From CALVLD01 sp964467585 (GTDB lineage: Bacteria; Bacillota; Clostridia; Christensenellales; CAG-138): 64,000 nucleotides of DNA. Below are positions 7,687-15,506 of this stretch, one piece after another. How positions within the stretch are numbered: position 1 is the first letter of the stretch; every line of letters starts with the position of its first letter. Position numbers and translations under genes: made by a program. The stretch lies in the NCBI GenBank assembly GCA_964467585.1, contig CAYXRF010000004.1, positions 1 to 64,000 of the forward strand, given 5' to 3'. The notes under the pieces were generated by a model. That model did no database searches and was not told where the DNA came from. It saw only the letters and a program-made list of their open reading frames with translations.

Positions 7687-9387
7687 TTGGAGAATAATAC
7701 GGAATACCGCAACAGGATGAGAGAAAGGCGCAGACATGAGCGCAAGCTTCGTGTCGGCATTTTTGCGGCGGCCGCGTGTTGCGCGGTGGTCTTAATTATA
7801 CTTGCGATAACATTAATCGTGGTAAAAGCGTCCATTAAAAAACAGCACGAGCTTGCCGTTGACGACTATAACCAAAACAACTGGCAGGTTATTTCCTATG
7901 TTACGGGCGGCAAAAAAATCGATGGCTGCATAGACGGCGTGCCATACAGCTACACAGACGACGGCAAATACTTCAAGGGCATAATTGTCGATGGCGTTGA
8001 CATTGGCGGCATGACCTATCAAGAGGCGCGGACCGCGCTTGTTGCCGTTGTTGACGAAAAAATTTCCCAAATCAGCATGACTGTTTTTGTTGAAAACGCC
8101 TGTCTTGTGCTTGCGCCAAGCGACTTTGCAATATCAACAAATGTTAACGATATTCTGACAGAGGCTTATTCGCTTGGACGCGAAAGCACCAACGACTATG
8201 CCGCAAACTATACAAAGCAGCTTGAAATGCTTAAGAATAACGTCATATACACCATTGAATACAGCTGTGACGCAACGGTTATAGGCACAAAGGTTTCCGC
8301 GATAGCGGCGTTTGTCAACACCGAGCCTACCGAGCCGTATGTCACAATCAGCCAGCGTCCTTCGGCGAACGCCGCCGAGGGTGAGGGCGATTCCGCCACA
8401 GATGACGAGCCGATAATCCGTTCGGACGGTGCTGTTGTTGAAACGGTCTATGCCGATAACGGCGTGGCGATTGCAGACGTCATTTTCAATCCGGGCACCA
8501 ACGGCTTTGTGCTTGACGAGGACGCAATGGCAACAGAAATTCTCAACGCTTTCAACAGCGGGGACTATGGCGCAACGCTTTCCGCCGCGCTTTCCGAAAC
8601 GGAGCCTTCAATAACAATTGACGACCTGCGCGCAAATGTTCAGCGTCTTTCCTCTTATGAGAGCTATTTCAACGACAGCAGCCGCAACCGCCGCCGCAAC
8701 ATACAAAAGGCAGCGGCAATTCTTAACGGATGCGTTGTCGGCGCGGGGCAGGAGATCAGCTTCAACGAATATGTCGGGCCGCGCACCGAGGCGGGCGGGT
8801 GGCTTCCCGCGGCGGGGATAACGGGCGGCAACTCATATGAAGACAGTCCGGGCGGCGGCATATGTCAGGTGTCCGGCACGCTGTATAACGCTTTGCTTGC
8901 TGCGGGTCCAAACCGTATTGAAATCACAAAACGAACCCATCACACATGGCCAAGCACATATGTGCCGTTTGGGCTTGACGCGACTGTGGACACGAACGGG
9001 CCGGATCTGTGCTGGAAAAACGTCTCAGAAAGCGATATATACATTTTCACATATGCGGACACCACCGAGGGTCAGCGCACCATGTATGTCTATGTATATG
9101 GCGCTCCGCAGGATGACGGTTCCTATTACGAAACCTATGCCGAAACAATTGAGGAGATACCTGCGGGAGAGACTGTCATTGTTGAAAATCCGCTGTGGCC
9201 GACAGGCTATCAGAAAGAGCTTGTAAAGGCACGCACCGGTTACAGGGCGGTTGCATATCTCAGACATTATGATGCAAACGGTGTGCTTATTGAGACGGTA
9301 GAGCTGTATCGTGACTATTATGTGCCTGTTACAGGCAAGATTGAGGTGGGCACGGGAGATCTGAGCCTTCCCAAGCCAACCAACTGA
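7687..9387 (+). CDS. VanW-family membrane-anchored cell-wall protein (YoaR-like)
   Basis: 566 residues from TTG 7687, chosen because SD GGAGG lies 9 bases upstream; the frame stays open to 7666 but that start has no SD. A basic N-terminus precedes one membrane helix (about 24-46), so the rest is extracytoplasmic. Residues about 90-330 contain a peptidoglycan-binding-4-type region with KGIIVDGVDIGGMTYQEA, the usual YoaR/VanW opening. The VanW domain (about 355-480) contains SFNEYVGPRT, GGGICQVSGTLYNALL and a THHTWPSTYVPFGLDATV block, all family hallmarks. VanW proteins occur with glycopeptide-resistance genes and widely in Clostridia, but their biochemical role is not settled. No vanA/vanH-like genes are nearby. 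Confidence 0.88.
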   Translation: MENNTEYRNRMRERRRHERKLRVGIFAAAACCAVVLIILAITLIVVKASIKKQHELAVDDYNQNNWQVISYVTGGKKIDGCIDGVPYSYTDDGKYFKGIIVDGVDIGGMTYQEARTALVAVVDEKISQISMTVFVENACLVLAPSDFAISTNVNDILTEAYSLGRESTNDYAANYTKQLEMLKNNVIYTIEYSCDATVIGTKVSAIAAFVNTEPTEPYVTISQRPSANAAEGEGDSATDDEPIIRSDGAVVETVYADNGVAIADVIFNPGTNGFVLDEDAMATEILNAFNSGDYGATLSAALSETEPSITIDDLRANVQRLSSYESYFNDSSRNRRRNIQKAAAILNGCVVGAGQEISFNEYVGPRTEAGGWLPAAGITGGNSYEDSPGGGICQVSGTLYNALLAAGPNRIEITKRTHHTWPSTYVPFGLDATVDTNGPDLCWKNVSESDIYIFTYADTTEGQRTMYVYVYGAPQDDGSYYETYAETIEEIPAGETVIVENPLWPTGYQKELVKARTGYRAVAYLRHYDANGVLIETVELYRDYYVPVTGKIEVGTGDLSLPKPTN

Positions 9388-9411
9388 TACTCAGGAGAAA
9401 GCATTGTCAAC

Positions 9412-9433
9412 AACGGGCGGGTTACGCCCGTTT
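9412..9433 (+). terminator. Weak hairpin after the VanW-family gene
   Basis: AACGGGCG and CGCCCGTT form an 8-bp perfect stem around GGTTA. The following T-tract is short (TAGAAT), so termination may be partial and the aminotransferase could be read through. Confidence 0.45.
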
Positions 9434-9474
9434 AGAATGTAGAAAACCAAAATATGAAAGGACTTGATTCTATC

Positions 9475-10650
9475 ATGGATTACTCAAAGCTTATTGTCAA
9501 AGCCGTGCAGGACGTTCCCCCCTCCGGTATTCGTAAGTATTTCGACATACTTACCGACAAGACCATCAGCCTTGGCGTCGGAGAGCCCGATTTTCCCACT
9601 CCGGAGGCTATTCGCCAAGAGGCGATCGCACGTCTTTCACATGGCCGTATCCCGTATTCTTCAAACAGCGGTATGCCTGAGCTGCGTCAGCTTATTAGCC
9701 GTTATTTGGACGAGCGTTACGATGTGCATTACGACTTTAAGACTGAGATTCTGGTTACCGTCGGCGCAAGTCAGGCGATCGACCTTGCAATTCGTGCGCT
9801 TGTAACACGCGGAGACGAGGTCATAGTGCCGGAGCCTACATATGTCGCATATATTCCCGGCGTCATTTTTGCGGGTGGCACGCCTGTTCCCGTTGTCACC
9901 ACGGCCGATAACAAGTTCAAGCTCACGGCGGAAGCGCTTCGTGAGAAGATCACTCCCAAAACAAAGGCTTTGATACTGCCCTTCCCCAACAATCCCACAG
10001 GCGGCATTATGGAAAAGGCTGATCTTGAGGCTATCGCTGAGGTTCTCAAGGATACTGATATTCTTGTTCTTGCGGATGAAATATATTCAGAGCTGACCTA
10101 TGGCGGCAAAAAGCATGTTTCAATATGCTCACTGCCCGGCATGAGAGAGCGCACGGTTGTTTTGAACGGCTTCTCAAAGGCTTTTTCAATGACAGGCTGG
10201 CGTCTTGGCTACGCCGCGGCGCCCGCTCCGATTATTGCCGCGATGACAAAAATCAACCAGCTCACAATGCTTTCCGCGCCGACGCCCGCGCAATATGCGG
10301 GCATTGCCGCACTGCGTCAGGGCTTTGAGAATGATTGGCTTGATATGCGCACCATGATGGAGGAGTACGACCGCCGCCGCCGCGTCATAATCGATGGCTT
10401 TAACGCCCTCGGTATGACCTGCAACGAGCCGGAGGGGGCATTCTATGTGTTCCCGTCCATCAAGGTCAGCGGGCTTTCCTCTGAAGAGTTCTGCGACAGG
10501 CTGCTTGCTGAGCAGGATGTTTGCATGGTTCCTGGTACGGCGTTCGGGCCCAGCGGCGAGGGATATGTTCGATGCTGCTATGCAACAGACATTGAGGATA
10601 TACGCGAAGCGCTCAGGCGCACCGAAAAGTTCCTCAATTCCCTTAAATAA
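9475..10650 (+). CDS. PLP-dependent aminotransferase, class I/II
   Basis: A 391-residue fold-type I aminotransferase (AspC/PatA-like). Visible motifs include the N-terminal GVGEPDFPTP, the NNPTGG loop, DEIYSELTYGG (the Asp contacts the PLP ring nitrogen), the Schiff-base lysine in NGFSKAFSMTGWRLGY, and the C-terminal arginine in GYVRCCYA that binds the substrate carboxylate. Amino-donor specificity cannot be assigned. ATG 9475 gives the canonical start MDYSKLIVKAVQ; AAAGGA lies upstream (9457-9462). An in-frame ATG at 9454 lacks an SD. The gene lies between a VanW-family gene and a foldase-like lipoprotein gene, each with its own promoter, so functional linkage is not implied. Confidence 0.88.
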   Translation: MDYSKLIVKAVQDVPPSGIRKYFDILTDKTISLGVGEPDFPTPEAIRQEAIARLSHGRIPYSSNSGMPELRQLISRYLDERYDVHYDFKTEILVTVGASQAIDLAIRALVTRGDEVIVPEPTYVAYIPGVIFAGGTPVPVVTTADNKFKLTAEALREKITPKTKALILPFPNNPTGGIMEKADLEAIAEVLKDTDILVLADEIYSELTYGGKKHVSICSLPGMRERTVVLNGFSKAFSMTGWRLGYAAAPAPIIAAMTKINQLTMLSAPTPAQYAGIAALRQGFENDWLDMRTMMEEYDRRRRVIIDGFNALGMTCNEPEGAFYVFPSIKVSGLSSEEFCDRLLAEQDVCMVPGTAFGPSGEGYVRCCYATDIEDIREALRRTEKFLNSLK

Positions 10651-10694
10651 GGTTAAAACTGTTAAAGCTTTTTGGCGTACAGCGAAAAAAGTTG

Positions 10695-10723
10695 TTGACA
10701 AAATACATTTGCCTTATTACAAT
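10695..10723 (+). promoter_or_regulatory. Consensus sigma-A promoter of the foldase-like lipoprotein gene
   Basis: TTGACA (10695-10700), 17 bases, TACAAT (10718-10723). The downstream gene has SD GGAGAA (10751-10756) and ATG at 10763. Confidence 0.75.
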
Positions 10724-10762
10724 ATTCGGGTGTATCTAACCCAAAACAAAGGAGAACTTAGA

Positions 10763-12481
10763 ATGAACACCAAGAAGCTTATCGCTCGCATCATTACAGT
10801 GGCGTTAACACTTGCGATGCTGGCGTCTGTTACAGCCTGCAGCATCAGCTCCTACAACAACAATCCTGTTGTTATCACCTGCGGAAGTGTCAAGATCACG
10901 CTTTCACAGCACATCAGCGCCGCCAATGATTTGGCGTCTCAGTATTCCGCATACGGTCTTTCCGCAACGACAGATCAGCTTAAAACCTATGCCACAAACC
11001 AGATGACGGTTTATGCCATCACGCTCAATCAGGTCAGAAAGCTCGGCTGGACTGCATCCGATCTTTCCGCGGAGGAGCTTGCAACGGTTAACACCAATGT
11101 TGATAGTTATATGGCGGAAAAAGACAACGCCGATGCGGACCGCGATGCCGTTTATGACAGCTATGTTGATTCCGCACTCATGCAAAAGCTCTACAACGAT
11201 ACAGTCGCGGGAGTTACAATCACCAACAGCGATGTTGTCAGCGCATATGCGGACGCAGTAAACACTTCAACAACGGTTGCGTCGTTCAAAACCTCATTTG
11301 AAAATTACATAAAGGGTACGTCAACGACTCCCCCGTTCTATATGCCGCATCCCGAAAATGCTGTTGAGGACGATACCGACACCGCAGATGTTGACGAAAC
11401 AGCAGCGGCGGATCCACAGAACGCCATTTTCTCAATCTATCATTATGTGATACTTTTCTCCGGCACTCCCGAGTCCACGGTTACGGACTATTATCAGTAT
11501 CTGCTTGATAATTCCACAGGGGTCGAAGACACCGACGCCGACACGGGCGACGACGCCGACACGGGCGACGACGCCGACACGGGCGACGACGCCGATACGG
11601 GCGACGACGCCGATACCACCGCCGAGCCCAAGGAGCAGACCGCGCGCGATGCAATGGCTGCGTTCGAGGCAAGGTTTAACGCAGAGGGCAGCTCATCCAT
11701 GACATATGCCGAGTTCCTTCAAAATTTCTGCTTCAGCAGCACATACAATCATGCGGCTGATTCCACCAACACCGAAAATCCCAATGCAATGGGCGACACC
11801 GATATGACGCTCAGCTGCTATCAGTACTTTGGAAAGCTTATGCAGGCGAGCTTCGCTGCCGAAAGTGACACCACCTATTCAAGCGGCGTTGCATATGCAG
11901 CGATGAAGCTTGCGTTCCCCGAGTGGGAGCGTGACGCTGCTGCCGACACGGACGCCGATGCAGATGCAGACGCGGACGCGGACGCCGATACGGAGACCAA
12001 GGCACCGTTTGAGCTTCAGTATTACACGCTCAACGGCGGAGACAAGATCGTTCGTGTTGTTGCCAAGGATGGCATTCATTACATCATCCTCAACAAGGCG
12101 CACACTCAGCGTTACAATATGTATTGCGGCGATGAGAGCGAGAACCAGGGCAAGCTGCTTATGGCTGTTTACACCGAGGATGGAGAGTATGAGCTTGCCG
12201 AGGACGGCACTGTTAAAACCTGCATTGACGGCGTGACCCTCACAACTGAGCAGTGCGACGCCATAAACGAGAATCTCACGCATGTTACTTCAACCGATGA
12301 GGCTGACGAAACCGCCGAGACAAAGACTGCGCTTGAGGCGATGTTCGACACATACTATGATTCCGTGCTTACCACCAAGAAGAACGAGTATTACAACACC
12401 GTATACGAGGGGTGGAAGGCAGATTCAAAGGTTAGGATTCGCAACAGCGTAATCGATTCCTACTATGCGAACATAGGCTGA
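10763..12481 (+). CDS. Foldase-like lipoprotein (SurA/PrsA type) with acidic repeats
   Basis: 572 residues from ATG 10763. The signal peptide ends in the lipobox ASVTAC, so the mature protein is a membrane-bound lipoprotein. The N-terminal helical region (VKITLSQHISAANDLASQYS to about residue 190) and a parvulin-like stretch with YHYVILF resemble SurA/PrsA-type foldases, which help exported proteins fold. The C-terminal part (ELQYYTLNGGDKIVRVVAKDGIHYIILNKA) reads like a PPIase strand-helix segment but is divergent. Two acidic low-complexity inserts interrupt it: four ADTGDD repeats near residues 259-285 and an ADADAD run near 395-410. Catalytic activity is unproven. The frame is open far upstream inside the aminotransferase gene, but a consensus promoter and SD fix the start. 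Confidence 0.65.
   Translation: MNTKKLIARIITVALTLAMLASVTACSISSYNNNPVVITCGSVKITLSQHISAANDLASQYSAYGLSATTDQLKTYATNQMTVYAITLNQVRKLGWTASDLSAEELATVNTNVDSYMAEKDNADADRDAVYDSYVDSALMQKLYNDTVAGVTITNSDVVSAYADAVNTSTTVASFKTSFENYIKGTSTTPPFYMPHPENAVEDDTDTADVDETAAADPQNAIFSIYHYVILFSGTPESTVTDYYQYLLDNSTGVEDTDADTGDDADTGDDADTGDDADTGDDADTTAEPKEQTARDAMAAFEARFNAEGSSSMTYAEFLQNFCFSSTYNHAADSTNTENPNAMGDTDMTLSCYQYFGKLMQASFAAESDTTYSSGVAYAAMKLAFPEWERDAAADTDADADADADADADTETKAPFELQYYTLNGGDKIVRVVAKDGIHYIILNKAHTQRYNMYCGDESENQGKLLMAVYTEDGEYELAEDGTVKTCIDGVTLTTEQCDAINENLTHVTSTDEADETAETKTALEAMFDTYYDSVLTTKKNEYYNTVYEGWKADSKVRIRNSVIDSYYANIG
11537..11617 (+). repeat. 18-bp coding tandem repeat (ADTGDD)
   Basis: Four near-identical 18-bp units (11537-11554, 11555-11572, 11573-11590, 11591-11608) plus a partial fifth encode ADTGDD. 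The third base of one codon drifts (GAC to GAT) in the last copies. Copy number should vary by slippage without changing frame. Confidence 0.85.
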
Positions 12482-12522
12482 CAACAGGCAGCCAACGGTT
12501 ATTAATTAAACAGATGTGCTAT

Positions 12523-12552
12523 GGGCGGCGCCGAATATTTCGGCGCCGTCCT
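12523..12552 (+). terminator. GC-rich hairpin after the lipoprotein gene
   Basis: CGGCGCCGAA and TTCGGCGCCG form a 10-bp perfect stem around TAT, 42 bases after the stop codon, followed by TCCTTC. The U-tail is modest. Confidence 0.6.
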
Positions 12553-12603
12553 TCACATAAAAGCACAAGCATGGGCATATTCAAATAAATCATGCCCGTT
12601 AAG

Positions 12604-12632
12604 TTGAAAACATTCATCTCCTATTGTATAAT
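12604..12632 (+). promoter_or_regulatory. Sigma-A promoter of the murB-rapZ-whiA-dnaE block
   Basis: TTGAAA (12604-12609), 17 bases, TATAAT (12627-12632). The murB start is 57 bases downstream. No other clear promoter precedes rapZ or whiA, so this probably drives the block. Confidence 0.75.
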
Positions 12633-12688
12633 AATATGGGGTTGAGGCAGCTCAAGCCGCAAAAAGTCTGAAGAACGAGGTAATCATT

Positions 12689-13582
12689 ATGTCCAAACAA
12701 GGCACGGTCTGCGCACTGCTTTCAAAAATGGGTGTGCGTGACGATGTGCGGGGCAGCGAATGCACAAGCTTTCGCATTGGCGGGCGGCTTGGACTTTTTG
12801 TTGAACCAACCTGTGCCGATGATATTGCGGCGGCTTTGTCCGCGGCACAGGATAACGATTATCCCGTGTTCGTTATGGGCAATGGCAGCAATATGCTGAT
12901 ACCTGACGAGGGAGTGGACGCACTTTTCATCCGAATAGGCGAAAAGCTCTCGGGCTTTCGATTTGCGGGCAGCACGCTTGTGGCAAACGCAGGCACGCTG
13001 CTTTCCTCCGCCGCAAAGGCGTCCGTCAGGCAGGGGCTTACGGGGCTTGAATGGGCAGCGGGCATACCCGGTACAATAGGCGGGGGAATCGCCATGAACG
13101 CGGGTGCGTATGGCGGCGATATGCGTCAAACCCTTCTAACCGTAACGGCTTTGCGCGGCGGCAAGGTTGTCGAGCTTACCGTTAATGAAAGCGACATGGG
13201 ATATAGGCGTTCCGCGTTTGCATACCCGGGCATGATTGTTATTTCCGCAACTATGCAGCTTGCGCCCGATGACGGGCGCGCACGCTCAAGGATGGAGGAT
13301 TTCGCGGGGCGAAGGCGTGAAAAGCAGCCAATCAATTTGCCCTCCGCCGGCAGCACGTTTAAGCGGCCTGAGGGTTATTTTGCGGGAGCGCTTATCGAAG
13401 GCGCGGGGCTGAAGGGCATGTCGGTCGGCGGGGCGTGCGTAAGTCCCAAGCATGCGGGCTTTATCGTCAACAACGGCGGCGCAACATATGACGACGTTAT
13501 TACGCTGATCGACGCGGTTCGCAAACAGGTTTATGCAAAGTACGGAGTCATGCTTGAGCCTGAGGTCAAGATAATTTCATAA
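12689..13582 (+). CDS. murB: UDP-N-acetylenolpyruvoylglucosamine reductase MurB
   Basis: 297 residues, normal length for the compact MurB type. It reduces UDP-GlcNAc-enolpyruvate to UDP-MurNAc with NADPH and bound FAD, the second committed step of peptidoglycan precursor synthesis in the cytosol. FAD-domain motifs are visible: GNGSNMLIPDEG (about 69-80) and GIPGTIGGGIAMNAGAYGGDM. The catalytic serine loop is SAGSTFKRPEG, followed by GAGLKGMSVGGACVSPKHAGF and the C-terminal LEPEVKII. The start follows a GAGG SD. It heads a run with rapZ (27 bases later), whiA and dnaE, a common Clostridia arrangement. Confidence 0.95.
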   Translation: MSKQGTVCALLSKMGVRDDVRGSECTSFRIGGRLGLFVEPTCADDIAAALSAAQDNDYPVFVMGNGSNMLIPDEGVDALFIRIGEKLSGFRFAGSTLVANAGTLLSSAAKASVRQGLTGLEWAAGIPGTIGGGIAMNAGAYGGDMRQTLLTVTALRGGKVVELTVNESDMGYRRSAFAYPGMIVISATMQLAPDDGRARSRMEDFAGRRREKQPINLPSAGSTFKRPEGYFAGALIEGAGLKGMSVGGACVSPKHAGFIVNNGGATYDDVITLIDAVRKQVYAKYGVMLEPEVKIIS

Positions 13583-13609
13583 ACGAAGCTAAAAGAGAGG
13601 TAGACGGCA

Positions 13610-14485
13610 ATGTACATTCTCATTGTAACGGGTATGTCCGGAGCGGGCAAGTCCAACGCGCTCAGGGTGCTTGAGGATATGGGTTATCTGTGCGTGGATA
13701 ATCTTCCCAGCGGTCTTGTCGGCAACTTTATCGATCTCTGCAAAAATACGGAGCCTCCGATTGAACGCGTGGCGTTGGTAATCGACAGCCGCGCATCGGT
13801 GTTTCGCTTCAGCACAGAAAAGCTGTTTCAAGCGCTTGATATGCTGGACGACCCGCACGAGCTTCTGTTTCTTGACTGTGCAAACGATGTGCTTCAAAGA
13901 CGCTATGGCGAGACTCGGCGCAGGCATCCTCTGCACGATGACGCGGCGGCGGGCATTCTTATCGAGCGTGAGCTGCTGGAGCCTGTCAAGGAGCGTGCCA
14001 ACTATATAATCGACACCACCGATATGAAGCCGCGTGAGCTTCAGCGCACAATGGAGCACACGCTCGGAGCGGGCGATTCAACGCCGTTTCGGCTTGTAAT
14101 AACAAGCTTTGGCTACAAACGCGGCATACCGCAAAGCGCCGATATAGTGCTTGATATGCGTTATACCGCCAACCCTTTTTACGAGGGGTCGCTGCGAACT
14201 CTGTCGGGCAGGGATAAGCCCGTTAGGGATTACGTTTTTTCTGATCCACTGGTTCTTGATCAGCTTGACAGCGTTACCGCAATGCTTAAAAAGCTGATCC
14301 CCGCTTATGAGCGTGAGGGAAAGCGCAGGCTGATGATTTCCTTTGGCTGCACCGGAGGCAGACACCGTTCCGTTGCAATGGCGGAGGCGTTATACGAAAA
14401 TATGCGTTCCTTCTGCTCATCCTCAATTGAACACAGGGATCTAATATATGAGGCGGACGACATAAACGAGAGGTTTATACAGTGA
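13610..14485 (+). CDS. rapZ: RNase adapter / nucleotide-binding protein RapZ (YvcJ)
   Basis: 291 residues with an N-terminal P-loop GMSGAGKSNAL (about 8-18), a Walker B-like ELLFLDC and the conserved C-terminal domain ending in FGCTGGRHRSVAMAE. In Enterobacteria RapZ binds GlcN6P and guides RNase E to the sRNA GlmZ. In Firmicutes the homologue YvcJ is a P-loop NTP hydrolase with a less defined role. The 3' end overlaps whiA by 4 bases (GTGA at 14482-14485), so translation is coupled. In many Firmicutes yvcK lies between these two genes; it is absent here. Confidence 0.94.
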   Translation: MYILIVTGMSGAGKSNALRVLEDMGYLCVDNLPSGLVGNFIDLCKNTEPPIERVALVIDSRASVFRFSTEKLFQALDMLDDPHELLFLDCANDVLQRRYGETRRRHPLHDDAAAGILIERELLEPVKERANYIIDTTDMKPRELQRTMEHTLGAGDSTPFRLVITSFGYKRGIPQSADIVLDMRYTANPFYEGSLRTLSGRDKPVRDYVFSDPLVLDQLDSVTAMLKKLIPAYEREGKRRLMISFGCTGGRHRSVAMAEALYENMRSFCSSSIEHRDLIYEADDINERFIQ

Positions 14486-15465
14486 GTTCCTTTTCCGCAA
14501 ACGTAAAAGAGGAGCTGACGACTGTCAGACTCAGACGTGCCGAGGACGCTAAGGCTTTGCTTTCGGGCTTTACGCTTGCGATAGCGTCGCTTAAATATGT
14601 TCCGAGTGCGCACGGCTGGGGCGTCCGATATGTGAGCGAAAGCGTTTCGGCAATTGATTTTGCGGCAAAGCTGATAAAGCAGCACTATGGCTTAGATATG
14701 GAGCTTTCCGTAACCGAGCATGAGCGGCTGCGCGCACGCAACAACGAGCTTGCGGTGTTTGGCGCGGGCATTGACGATTTTATGACAGAAATGGGTCTTG
14801 CGTCGTTAAACAGCGATAACGAGCGAGTATTTGAGCCGCGTGTGCCAAGCTTTGTTGAAAGCGAGCATACACAAAAAGCATTCGTGCGAGGTGTTTTTCT
14901 TGCGTGCGGTTCCGTTTCGGATCCCCAAAAGGGCTGTCATGCTGAGATGGTGTGCAAAAGCTCAATTCTGTCCCAAGCAGTTATTCAGCTGCTTTTGCCG
15001 TATGACGTGCGCATGAAGTCCTCAATTCGCAAGAACTCATTTGTGGTTTACGCCAAGGAGGGCGAAACTGTTGAGGATTTGCTTGCGTATATCGGCGCGG
15101 GCGCGGCGGTGCTTGCCGTGGGAGAGGCGCGGATGATGCGCGAGATAGCAAACGAAAGCAACCGAGGGGTCAATTGCATCACGGCAAATATCGAAAAAGC
15201 AGCAAGAACGTCCATCCGCAGGATAGACGATATACGCACGATATACCGAACTATCGGGCGTGACGCGCTGCCGCAGCAGCTTGCGCAAACGGCGGAGGCA
15301 AGGGTTAACAATCCCGAGATGACACTTTCGGAGCTTGCGGATTTGCTTGGTATAGGACGTTCGGCGGCGAGCTATCGGCTCAGCAAGCTGTCGCGCATTG
15401 CGGAGGATATCAAAAACGAACAAAGCCGTACCGCTTTGGGCAGCGTTGACACAAAGGATTCTTAA
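14482..15465 (+). CDS. whiA: DNA-binding protein WhiA
   Basis: 327 residues starting at GTG 14482, overlapping the rapZ stop. WhiA has an N-terminal degenerate homing-endonuclease (LAGLIDADG-like) fold and a C-terminal helix-turn-helix. The latter is clear here as NPEMTLSELADLLGIGRSAASYRLSKL near residues 275-302. The N-terminal hallmark FSANVKEELT and the internal RGVFLACGSVSDPQKGCH are family features. In Bacillus it affects chromosome segregation and division; in Streptomyces it controls sporulation genes. It ends 41 bases before dnaE. Confidence 0.94.
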   Translation: MSSFSANVKEELTTVRLRRAEDAKALLSGFTLAIASLKYVPSAHGWGVRYVSESVSAIDFAAKLIKQHYGLDMELSVTEHERLRARNNELAVFGAGIDDFMTEMGLASLNSDNERVFEPRVPSFVESEHTQKAFVRGVFLACGSVSDPQKGCHAEMVCKSSILSQAVIQLLLPYDVRMKSSIRKNSFVVYAKEGETVEDLLAYIGAGAAVLAVGEARMMREIANESNRGVNCITANIEKAARTSIRRIDDIRTIYRTIGRDALPQQLAQTAEARVNNPEMTLSELADLLGIGRSAASYRLSKLSRIAEDIKNEQSRTALGSVDTKDS

Positions 15466-15506
15466 GCTTACGCGGCGCAAAAATCAATGGTTAAGGAGGG
15501 CGACCG

